A stretch of 64,000 nucleotides of DNA from Pontibacter fetidus (lineage in GTDB: Bacteria; Bacteroidota; Bacteroidia; Cytophagales; Hymenobacteraceae), in the NCBI RefSeq assembly GCF_010119545.1, contig NZ_JAAEAA010000005.1, positions 62,001 through 126,000 on the forward strand, given 5' to 3'. The position numbers and the translations under genes are program-made. Under the pieces are notes generated by a model. The model had not been told where the DNA came from, did not search any database, and was given only the letters and a program-made list of their open reading frames with translations. Shown in pieces: positions 45,134 to 52,983 of the stretch; the stretch's first letter is position 1; each line of letters begins with the position of its first letter.

Positions 45134-45772
45134 ATGAAATTGATTAAAGTTGCTATCGCTATCATCGCTACTTTTCTGAGTTTGCCGGCACTTGCCCAAC
45201 CACACGCAGGGGTTAGTTTAAAAGCCCGTGCCACCGGTTACTACGGCACCTTTGGCCAAACCTATAGTTCTGTTGGCTACGAACCCTCGCTCACCATAAA
45301 ACCTGGCGCTGCGCCCTGGGCCGGAGGCATCAGTTTTTCCCGGAATATACTGGGCTACGATGCCAACTCCGATATGAAAGCCGGAACGAGCCTGTTAACC
45401 TTTCATGTAGGGGCTACTAAAGCGATGGGTAGCTATGTGCATCCGTTTGCTTACCTGTTGTTTGGCTTCCGGTTCATGGATTACAAAAGCGATGACATGT
45501 CTGCTGACGATGACCCCTTGTTTTCGTCCATCACGTTGGGCTACGGTGCCCGAACAGGAGTGCAGCTAGGCAAAGGCAAATGGCGTTTCGAAGGAAGCGT
45601 AGAATACATGTCGGGTACCAAAGCCCGCTATCTTACACCCGCGTTGTTTAACGAAGCCACAACTTCCGGCAAAGAGTACCGCGATGTTGCCCGTCGGTCC
45701 GTTATAAGTGGCATTTCGGCAAGTGCCGGCGTTGCTTATGTCATCACCTGGGATAGCGAAACTATAGAATAG
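45134..45772 (+). CDS. Secreted protein, likely small outer-membrane beta-barrel
   Basis: A 212-residue protein starting at ATG 45134, with signal peptide MKLIKVAIAIIATFLSLPAL ending at LAQ. The mature part is rich in Gly, Tyr, Ser and aromatic residues in alternating strands (GISFSRNILGYD, FAYLLFGFRFMDYK, ITLGYGARTGVQLG, WRFEGSVEYMSG, ISGISASAGVAYVITW), as in small outer-membrane beta-barrels, although the last residue is not aromatic. Function unknown. It is probably in an operon with the esterase. Confidence 0.75.
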   Translation: MKLIKVAIAIIATFLSLPALAQPHAGVSLKARATGYYGTFGQTYSSVGYEPSLTIKPGAAPWAGGISFSRNILGYDANSDMKAGTSLLTFHVGATKAMGSYVHPFAYLLFGFRFMDYKSDDMSADDDPLFSSITLGYGARTGVQLGKGKWRFEGSVEYMSGTKARYLTPALFNEATTSGKEYRDVARRSVISGISASAGVAYVITWDSETIE

Positions 45773-45982
45773 CTAACCTATAGTTTTTGTAACATGCCGA
45801 CAGTTTGAGCGCAGCGGTAACTGGTGATTTAGTTTGACAGCCAGTTTGTAACTGGCGAATTCCGGAACTATAGCTTCGCTAGTTGCCTTGTCCCGAAGCA
45901 TTTTAGGGAACTGGCCTTATGTGCAGTCACAAGTTGTGCTATCGCTAAACTTGCGGCATACTAAAATTCAAAGCCGACAGAA

Positions 45983-46122
45983 GCCCTCGCTCGCGTCCCG
46001 CGAGTGTGCGTTTCCTGCGGACTCTGGCCGCGTAAAACTATAGCTTAGTAAAGATTTAGAATCGCTGCTTGACGTGGCGGGACGCCACCGGTAGCTCACA
46101 CTCGCGGGACGCGAGCGAAGGC
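45983..46122. repeat. Inverted pair of CTCGCG triloop hairpins, copy 2
   Basis: Arms 45983-46008 and 46097-46122 are inverse copies with one mismatch. Each holds CTCGCG-TCC-CGCGAG (or loop GGA), and GTGGCG-GGA-CGCCAC lies inside at 46074-46088. Compared with copy 1 the stem C/G is swapped to G/C with pairing kept, and every loop has changed together from TCT/AGA to TCC/GGA. Confidence 0.8.
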
Positions 46123-46147
46123 ATTAAAAAGGCCTCTTTTGCTGGCG

Positions 46148-46162
46148 CGGATCTGCGATCCG
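46148..46162 (-). repeat. GGATC triloop hairpin, inverted copy
   Basis: CGGATC-TGC-GATCCG, followed by TGACTTACTTATAATG, is the reverse complement of the 43420-43450 unit with small changes. A decayed second hairpin, GGATTTGTAATC, follows at about 46181. Confidence 0.6.
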
Positions 46163-46495
46163 TGACTTACTTATAATGTCGGATTTGTAATCAGACTGGG
46201 GCAGCCTGTTCAACTATAGTTTGCCACGCATCCAGGCGCTTACGCAAATCTTCTGAAAGCAACTGCTTTGGCAAGGCAAGTATAGCTTCTGCATAACATC
46301 CCGATTTTTATGCAATTTGTATCTTGCAGCAAGTATAAACTATAGAAACATGCCGCCATTTGTAAGATATTTACAGTTTGCCTTAGCCTAAACTATACAA
46401 TATCCGTTACAAACTATATATTAGCAGACAGGAGCGTAAACAACCTGAATTACCGCCGGCAATTATACCCGACCGGCCCTTAAACACCCGAAAGC

Positions 46496-48598
46496 ATGCT
46501 TATCAATAAGGTTTCTGACCAGATTAAAAAAAGTAAATACATTAGCCGCGACCTGAGCTGGCTGCGCTTTAACTACCGCGTACTCGATCAGGCCCGCGAT
46601 ACCAATAAGTCTATTTTCGACAGGCTGAAATTCCTGGCCATCACGTCCTCAAACCTGGACGAATTCTTTATGATCCGGGTGGGCAGTTTGTACAACTACA
46701 TCGATTATGGAAAGGAACGTACCGACTACTCCGGGCTGCGCGAACTACCATTCCGTAAAAAGCTACTCGATTATTCGCACCGCTTTGTAAACGACCAGTA
46801 CCTGACCTACAACAACGAACTGAAGCCCCTTTTTGATAAGCACGGCTTTGATGTGTTGCTGGTGAGCGAGCTGACCGAGATCGAGCAGAAGAAAGTGGAT
46901 TCGTATTTCAAAAACACCATTTTTCCGCTACTCACGCCCATGGTGTTCGATAATTACCACGGCTTTCCGCTGCTGATGAACCAGTTGCTGACCTTTGGCG
47001 TGGTAACCCGCACCGATGAAGACCAGAAAGCGCAGGACCGCTTAACGTTTGTACAGATACCCCAAAACCTGGCGCGTTTTTACGAGATCAACCGAAAGGA
47101 CAAGATCATATTTGTGCCGATAGAAGAGATCATCCGCTGGAAAATAAAGAAGCTTTTCCGCAATGTTGAGATCGTGTCGGTTAACATGTTCCGGATTACC
47201 CGTAACGGTGATTTTACCCTGGAAGAGTCTGATGACATAGAAGCCGATTTTGTACAGGAGATAAAATCCAAGTTAAAGACGCGTAAAAAAGGCCGCGTGG
47301 TGCGCCTGGAGGTGGAGCGCAACCCGTCTGCGTTTATGATGAAGATTTTGCGTGAGCGCTGGATAATAGATAATGCCAACGTGTTTACCATTAACAGCCT
47401 TATCGATTTTAAAGCTCTTTGGCAGATCATCAACCACCGGCAGTTTAAAGACAGGTGTTTTAAGCAGCCTTCGTCGGTTATGCCGGTAAGTTTGCCAAGC
47501 GATGGCGTAGATCTGTTCCAGTACCTGAAGGAGCACGACGTATTGCTGCACCACCCTTATAACAGCATGGAACCTGTGGTACAGTTGCTGGAGCGCGCCG
47601 CCGAAGACCCTTACGTACTGGGCATTAAGCAAACCATTTACCGCCTCGCAGACCAGAGTCGGGTTACGGCTGCCCTGTTAAAAGCCGCTGAAAATGGCAA
47701 GCACGTATCGGTATTGTTCGAGGTAAAAGCCCGCTTTGATGAGGAACGCAACCTGAAAGAAGGAGACCGTCTGGAAAAGGCCGGCTGCTTTGTGATCTAC
47801 GGTATCAGCAAGTATAAAACACATACTAAAATGCTGATGATCATCAGGAAAGAAGGGGAGAAGGTAACACGTTACGTGCACATTGGCAGCGGTAACTATA
47901 ACGAGCAAACCGCCCGCCTGTACTCCGACGTTAGTTTGCTTACCACCGACGAAGTTTACGCCCACGACGTTTCAGAATTCTTTAATGTAATAACCGGGCA
48001 CTCCCGCCCCAACGAGTATAAATCGCTGATGACCTCGCCAAAGGGGTTACGCGCACAGCTGATAGAGCTGATACGCAACGAAGCTCGCAATGCCAAAAAA
48101 GGCTTGAAAAGTGGTATTGTCATCAAGATAAACTCTTTGGAAGATAAAGAGGTGATGGATGAGTTTTATAAAGCATCTAAAGCCGGTGTGCCTATTAAGC
48201 TTATAGTTCGGGGTATCTGCTGTCTGCGTCCTGGCCGCGAAGATCTGAGCGAAAATATTTTCGTGAAATCTATAGTTGGTGAGTACCTGGAGCACAGCCG
48301 CATTTACTACTTCCATAACAGTGGCGACGCCAAGGTATACAGTGGCAGTGCCGACATCATGGTGCGTAGTTTCGACAGAAGAATTGAGGCCTTGTTCCTG
48401 ATACTAAACGAAGAACTGAAACGCGAAGCTATCACTATTCTGCACTATAACCTGCTCGATAACCAGAACTCGTATATTATGCGCGAAGATGGTACCTACG
48501 TGAAAAAACGCCCGGCTGTAGGAGAAGAGGTCGTGGACATCCACAAGGCTTTCTACAACCGCAGCATTTACGAAAACGCAGATTTTGATTTGGTGTAG
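46496..48598 (+). CDS. ppk1: Polyphosphate kinase 1
   Basis: Reversibly transfers the terminal phosphate of ATP to polyphosphate, at the membrane periphery. The 700-residue length is standard. It opens with ISRDLSWLRFNYRVLDQA and SSNLDEFFMIRVG (N-terminal domain). The autophosphorylated His is His462 in VHIGSGNYNEQTARLYSD, and the second conserved region LIVRGICCLRPG and the closing SGSADIMVRSFDRRIE are present. It is convergent with a Ppx/GppA phosphatase gene, so synthesis and breakdown of polyphosphate are encoded side by side. Confidence 0.96.
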   Translation: MLINKVSDQIKKSKYISRDLSWLRFNYRVLDQARDTNKSIFDRLKFLAITSSNLDEFFMIRVGSLYNYIDYGKERTDYSGLRELPFRKKLLDYSHRFVNDQYLTYNNELKPLFDKHGFDVLLVSELTEIEQKKVDSYFKNTIFPLLTPMVFDNYHGFPLLMNQLLTFGVVTRTDEDQKAQDRLTFVQIPQNLARFYEINRKDKIIFVPIEEIIRWKIKKLFRNVEIVSVNMFRITRNGDFTLEESDDIEADFVQEIKSKLKTRKKGRVVRLEVERNPSAFMMKILRERWIIDNANVFTINSLIDFKALWQIINHRQFKDRCFKQPSSVMPVSLPSDGVDLFQYLKEHDVLLHHPYNSMEPVVQLLERAAEDPYVLGIKQTIYRLADQSRVTAALLKAAENGKHVSVLFEVKARFDEERNLKEGDRLEKAGCFVIYGISKYKTHTKMLMIIRKEGEKVTRYVHIGSGNYNEQTARLYSDVSLLTTDEVYAHDVSEFFNVITGHSRPNEYKSLMTSPKGLRAQLIELIRNEARNAKKGLKSGIVIKINSLEDKEVMDEFYKASKAGVPIKLIVRGICCLRPGREDLSENIFVKSIVGEYLEHSRIYYFHNSGDAKVYSGSADIMVRSFDRRIEALFLILNEELKREAITILHYNLLDNQNSYIMREDGTYVKKRPAVGEEVVDIHKAFYNRSIYENADFDLV

Positions 48599-48612
48599 GT
48601 CCCTCACCCCAG

Positions 48613-48641
48613 CCCTCTCCAGAAAAGGAGAGGGAGTTTTT
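48613..48641. terminator. Terminator after ppk1
   Basis: CCCTCTCC (48613-48620) pairs with GGAGAGGG (48627-48634), followed by AGTTTTTG. Confidence 0.75.
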
Positions 48642-48690
48642 GTCTGGATCAGGATTTTGAGGATTGATTAGAATTTGCAGGATTTTTAAA

Positions 48691-48779
48691 CCTCACAGCG
48701 TCTTTAAGACCTGTGAGTGTTTCTTAACGGCGAAATGGCTGTACGTTAGACACTCACAGGTTTTGAAAACACTGTGAGG
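48691..48779. repeat. CTCACAG inverted hairpin pair between ppk1 and ppx
   Basis: Arm 1 (48691-48720) is CCTCACAG-CGTCTTTAAGAC-CTGTGAGTGT. Arm 2 (48750-48779) is its inverse with the inner GTCTT/AAGAC changed to GTTTT/AAAAC, so pairing is kept. TAACG/CGTTA (48725-48729 and 48744-48748) also pair in the spacer. Confidence 0.75.
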
Positions 48780-48834
48780 TCTTTAACTATAGTATAGATC
48801 CTAGTTCTATAACTATAACCTAACACCCAACCTT

Positions 48835-49737
48835 TTAATTTATCCCGCCAATAACAAACCGCTCCGGATGAAACTGCTCATAAAGGGCGTGGATCATGCC
48901 ATCTTTCAAACCAACATTCGGTACCATCATACTTTCCAGTTTGGCCCAGCGCATAGCAGATAAGTAAATTTCGGCGGCTGGCAGAATAACGTCGGCACGG
49001 TCGGGGTTTAGGAGCAGTTTGGTGATGCGCTCTTCCATGGTCATGCCCGAAACCAGCGTTACTACTTCTTCGATCTGCTTTCTGAAAATGGGTTTGCCAG
49101 CGACTTTGCCGGCCATGTCATAGATCTTGTTAATGTTACCGCCCGTACCTATTGCGCGCGACAGGTGATATTTACGGGAGTTTTCCTCTATCCAGAGGCG
49201 CATATTATTCCAGAGCTCTTCGGAGTCGCGGCCGTGCATGTGGCGGATAGAGCCCTGCTCAAACGACCGGGAAGCCACTTTTTCGCGGTTTACATAGATG
49301 TTAAATTCAGTGCTGCCACCGCCTACGTCAATGTGCAGGTAGTTGCGTTCATCCAGGAAATTAACGATCACTTTGTTGATCAGTTCCGCTTCGGCCACAC
49401 CGTCAATCACGTCTATCTTCATGCCCAGGCGCTCTTCCACCAGGCTCAGAATTTCGGGTGCGTTCTGTGAGTTACGCATCGCCGAGGTCGCACAGATCAT
49501 AAAATGATCCACGTCGTGCACATCCAGCAGCAACTGAAAGGCATGCAGCAACTTTACAAACTTCTGTATTTTTAGCTCGCTGATAAGGCCGGTATTAAAT
49601 ACATCTTCGCCAAAACGGATGGCATACCGGATGTATTCTATTCGTTTGAATATAACGCTGGAGTTCTGGCTTAAAGCGCTGGAAATCTGGCATCTTACGG
49701 CGTTAGATCCTATGTCAATGGCGGCTAACTTTAACAA
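48835..49737 (-). CDS. Ppx/GppA-type phosphatase (exopolyphosphatase)
   Basis: A member of the ASKHA exopolyphosphatase/guanosine pentaphosphate phosphatase family. Signature segments are LAAIDIGSNAVRCQI at the N-terminus, FMICATSAMRNSQN and LHIDVGGGSTEFNIY (phosphate loop 2). The frame opens with ATG at 49824, but the 29 residues it adds (Phe/Cys-rich) do not resemble the family. The TTG at 49737 gives MLKLAAIDIGSN, the usual beginning, and a 300-residue protein; I prefer it but cannot exclude the longer form. Its convergence with ppk1 favours polyphosphate or (p)ppGpp turnover. Confidence 0.85.
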   Translation of the reverse strand: MLKLAAIDIGSNAVRCQISSALSQNSSVIFKRIEYIRYAIRFGEDVFNTGLISELKIQKFVKLLHAFQLLLDVHDVDHFMICATSAMRNSQNAPEILSLVEERLGMKIDVIDGVAEAELINKVIVNFLDERNYLHIDVGGGSTEFNIYVNREKVASRSFEQGSIRHMHGRDSEELWNNMRLWIEENSRKYHLSRAIGTGGNINKIYDMAGKVAGKPIFRKQIEEVVTLVSGMTMEERITKLLLNPDRADVILPAAEIYLSAMRWAKLESMMVPNVGLKDGMIHALYEQFHPERFVIGGIN

Positions 49738-49970
49738 GCGGTATTGTTTTAAAGGTTTATAATGAAGGTTGCTACTTTCAAAGATAATCAGAAAACAGCA
49801 TCCTTTAAAATCAAAAATGGCCATAACTAAGCTGGGTAGCGTATTTTTTTAGTGCTGCCATGCATCAGAAAAGCAGTTGCCTTTATACGGTATAGTTTTG
49901 CTGTTTAAACTATGGAGCCTGCAGGGCGTAAACTATACGTTAGGACGTACGCATAAACTATATTACTGAT

Positions 49971-50813
49971 ATGAGAAATCCACGATGGCGGGCACGGAAA
50001 CGAAAAGTGGCTAAAAGGCTTTTCCCGCTTTTTGCACCGCTTATATTTTCGCCAATGGCATCACCGATCAGCACAAGTGCCGCAAAGAAAAGCGCGAAGA
50101 GCACTAACAAAACAGTTGTGGCCGGTTACAAAATTATGCAGTTTGATGAGGTAGCTTACAATTTATATAACGAGATGGGGTTGGGGCAGACGGGGCTGAA
50201 GTACGAGATATTCAGCAAGGCGCTGACAGGGTACTATAACATGAAACACGAAGGCCGTTTATCTGATAAACCTGTATTAACGATGGTCGACTTTACACGG
50301 TCATCAAAACAGAAAAGGCTCTGGGTGGTAGATATCGAAAAGAAGGAAATGCTGCATCACACATACGTGGCCCATGGCCGTAACTCGGGCGAAGAGTTTG
50401 CAGAAAATTTCTCGAACGATGATAAGTCTTATATGAGCAGCATAGGCTTTTATGTAACGCAGGCCACTTACCAGGGCAAGCATGGGTTGTCGCTAAAACT
50501 GGAAGGGTTGGACGAAGGCTTTAATACCAACGCCCTGGACCGCTGCGTAGTGATACACGGGGCCGAGTATGCGAGCCCGGCTTTTATAAAACAGTCTGGC
50601 AGGCTTGGCCGAAGCCTGGGTTGCCCGGCCTTACCCATGGAAGAGCACGAAGATATTATTAAAACCGTAATGGGCAGCACCGCCATGTACATACACGCCA
50701 ACAAAGATACCTACACTTCGCATTACCTGGACCACACCACCGCTATGGCAGAATTGATAAACGACAACCCCAACAATACAAAGCTTCCGCCTAGTACGGA
50801 TGTTTCCATTTAA
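49971..50813 (+). CDS. Murein L,D-transpeptidase catalytic-domain family protein
   Basis: A 280-residue exported protein. The very basic N-terminus (RWRARKRKVAKR) precedes a short hydrophobic segment consistent with a signal peptide. The catalytic region of the YkuD-like group is present: VIHGAEYA (His196) and RSLGCPALP (Cys218). These are the residues that form 3-3 peptidoglycan crosslinks or attach proteins to peptidoglycan, in the periplasm. The gene overlaps the convergent thioredoxin-fold gene by 23 bases at the 3' end. Confidence 0.88.
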   Translation: MRNPRWRARKRKVAKRLFPLFAPLIFSPMASPISTSAAKKSAKSTNKTVVAGYKIMQFDEVAYNLYNEMGLGQTGLKYEIFSKALTGYYNMKHEGRLSDKPVLTMVDFTRSSKQKRLWVVDIEKKEMLHHTYVAHGRNSGEEFAENFSNDDKSYMSSIGFYVTQATYQGKHGLSLKLEGLDEGFNTNALDRCVVIHGAEYASPAFIKQSGRLGRSLGCPALPMEEHEDIIKTVMGSTAMYIHANKDTYTSHYLDHTTAMAELINDNPNNTKLPPSTDVSI

Positions 50814-51348
50814 TGCCGCAGCCAATCGCCGCGTTCTGCTCAGTTGCCGGGCGCTGGCCTTGTAGTAAAGCATCGAGGGCGTTTGTAAGGTCTGAGCCCG
50901 TAACTGCTATGTTGTTGCCAGGCCTGGCATCGTCGAACTGCCCGTGGTAGGCTAAGCGCATGTTGGCATCATACACAAAAAACTCGGGGGTGCATACGGC
51001 CTGGTACGTGCGGGCTACCTGCTGTGTCTGGTCGTAAAGGTACGGGAACGGGAAACTATAGTCTTTGGCCAGGGCCTTCATTTTTTCGGGGCCGTCCTGT
51101 GGGTAGGTGCTGGCATCGTTGGCGTTAATAGCAACAAATCGTACGCCCTGCTGCTGGTAATGCCTGGCCACTTCTGTTACTTTATCAATTACATGCAGCA
51201 CATACGGGCAGTGGTTACAGATAAACATAATAACCGTAGCTTTGGTAGAGGCTACATCGCGAAGCGAAAATAATTTGCCCGTTACGGTATCGAGCAACGC
51301 AAAATCGTGCGCCTGCGTGCCTAATGCAATCTCAGTAGCGTAAGCCAT
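50791..51348 (-). CDS. Thioredoxin-fold, AhpC/TSA-like protein
   Basis: A 185-residue protein without signal peptide. The thioredoxin fold carries a CxxC-type active site FICNHCPYV (Cys44, Cys47), and ALLDTVTGKLFSLRDVAS is typical of the N-terminus of the AhpC/TSA and Redoxin groups. A later VCTPEFFVYDANMRLAYHGQ has the conserved cis-Pro segment. It is likely a cytoplasmic thiol oxidoreductase or peroxidase; the substrate is unknown. The 3' end overlaps the L,D-transpeptidase gene. Confidence 0.88.
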   Translation of the reverse strand: MAYATEIALGTQAHDFALLDTVTGKLFSLRDVASTKATVIMFICNHCPYVLHVIDKVTEVARHYQQQGVRFVAINANDASTYPQDGPEKMKALAKDYSFPFPYLYDQTQQVARTYQAVCTPEFFVYDANMRLAYHGQFDDARPGNNIAVTGSDLTNALDALLQGQRPATEQNAAIGCGIKWKHPY

Positions 51349-51459
51349 AGTTTTAGGGTTAGGGTGAGAGATGTGCCTTCAGTATAACCCGCCGGCACTC
51401 CTAAAATACCATAAACTTGCAACATTACAAACTGATTTCTGCTGCTTGTATTGTTATAG

Positions 51460-52983
51460 CTATAGTTCCCGCTTGCGGCCGTACAGTTCTGCCAGCGCAT
51501 TCAGCCACTTTATATGTTTGGCTGTAAACTGATTTTTACGCAGTCGCCACTCCCAGTTACCGCTTGCCGTGGATGGTTTGTTCATGGTGGCTTCGGCGCC
51601 TAAGCCTAGCACATCCTGCATCGGAACTATAGCCAGCTGCGCTACCGAGGCATATGCCAACCGGATCATAACTTCATGCACATTGCTACTGGTAACCTGC
51701 CGAAAACTATAGTTGCTCAGCATTCGCCGGGATGCCGGAACTGCCTGCTGAAACCACGCACGAACGGTGGTGTTATCGTGGGTGCCGGTATAAACCAGGC
51801 TGTTTGGGGTGTGGTTATGTGGCAAAAAAGAACTATCGAACGCATGCTCGCTTACCTCAAATGCAAACAGCAACACCAGCATACCAGGCAAATCAAAATC
51901 TTTTATCAGGTCTTTAACAGGTTGGTCAATGTCGCCCAGGTCTTCGGCAATAATAGGCATGTCGCGGTGGTGTTGCCTGATGAGGGTGAGCAGCTCAAAA
52001 CCCGGCGAATTTACCCATTTCCCGTTTATGGCAGTGTTATCGGTGGCAGGCACTTCCCAGTAAGCCGAAAAAGCCCTGAAATGGTCGAGGCGTAGCAGGC
52101 CAAACAGTTTCAGGTTATGGTCTATCCGGCGTATCCACCAGTCAAACCCATGTTTGGCCAGCACATCCCAGTTATAAACCGGCGTACCCCACAACTGCCC
52201 CGTTTCGCTGAAAAAGTCGGGCGGCACCCCTGAAACAGCGCTTGGTTTTTCGTCTTTATCCAGCTTAAAGTACGTGGGGTTTGTCCAGACATCGGCGCTG
52301 TCGAAACTGACATAGAACGGCATATCGCCAATCAGCTTTATCATTTTTGAGGCGCAGTAGGTTACCAGGTTTTGCCACTGCCTGAAAAACAGGAACTGCA
52401 GGAACTGCTCTTTCTCTATCTCGTCGGCCAGTACAGAGCCCAGCTGCTTTAAAGCTTCCTTTTTACGTCGTTTTATGGCCTCATCCCATTCTATCCAGGG
52501 TTTCTGCTCGTGGTGCCGCTGGAAAACTACAAAGTAACTATAGTCCTGCAGCCAGAAGTGGTGCTCTTCCTGAAAAGCCTCAAACTCCTGCCTTATAGTT
52601 GCAGGGGTGCTGGTTTTATAGTTGGTAAATGTCCTTTGCCAGATCTCTTTTTTGAAAGCTGTTGCCGCCTCGTAATTTACCCGGGAATCGGAGAACTTAT
52701 AGTTGTGCTTCAGGTCTTTTTTGGTGAGCAGGCCATCTTCTAAAAGCAAATCGGGGCTTAGCAGCAACGGATTACCGGCAAAAGCAGAGTGGCTGCTGTA
52801 GGGTGAGTTACCCATGCCGGTTTCGGTTGGGTTTAGTGGGAGTATTTGCCAGTAGCGCTGCCCGGCTGCTTCTAATTGGTCGGCAAATTTGTAAGCTTCC
52901 GGGCCCAGATCGCCGATGCCGTATTTGGATGGCAGCGAGGTGATGTGCAGTAAAATGCCGCAGCTGCGATGTGGTAAGATCAT
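51460..52983 (-). CDS. malQ: 4-alpha-glucanotransferase
   Basis: A GH77 disproportionating enzyme, 507 residues, acting on maltodextrins in the cytoplasm. N-terminal HRSCGILLHITSLPSKYGIGDLG is the family opening. Catalytic residues: Asp300 in LLRLDHFRAF (nucleophile), Glu347 in IIAEDLGDI (acid/base) and Asp403 in TGTHDNTTV. The start overlaps the treY stop by 4 bases. It is the last gene of the leftward treZ-GH57-treY-malQ operon and would recycle short maltodextrins into longer chains usable by TreY. Confidence 0.96.
   Translation of the reverse strand: MILPHRSCGILLHITSLPSKYGIGDLGPEAYKFADQLEAAGQRYWQILPLNPTETGMGNSPYSSHSAFAGNPLLLSPDLLLEDGLLTKKDLKHNYKFSDSRVNYEAATAFKKEIWQRTFTNYKTSTPATIRQEFEAFQEEHHFWLQDYSYFVVFQRHHEQKPWIEWDEAIKRRKKEALKQLGSVLADEIEKEQFLQFLFFRQWQNLVTYCASKMIKLIGDMPFYVSFDSADVWTNPTYFKLDKDEKPSAVSGVPPDFFSETGQLWGTPVYNWDVLAKHGFDWWIRRIDHNLKLFGLLRLDHFRAFSAYWEVPATDNTAINGKWVNSPGFELLTLIRQHHRDMPIIAEDLGDIDQPVKDLIKDFDLPGMLVLLFAFEVSEHAFDSSFLPHNHTPNSLVYTGTHDNTTVRAWFQQAVPASRRMLSNYSFRQVTSSNVHEVMIRLAYASVAQLAIVPMQDVLGLGAEATMNKPSTASGNWEWRLRKNQFTAKHIKWLNALAELYGRKREL

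Larger units (their letters stand above)
45773..46495. other. 723-bp repeat-rich gap before ppk1
   Basis: Contains CCAGTT hairpin repeats (45795-45860), a CACAAGTTGTGCTATCGCTAA segment also found at 43120, an inverted pair of CTCGCG arms (45983-46122), a GGATC triloop hairpin (46148-46162) and the final upstream region of ppk1. Near 46359-46381 TTTG and TACAGTTTG approximate a promoter, with one base too many in the -7 box. No gene is seen. Confidence 0.6.
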
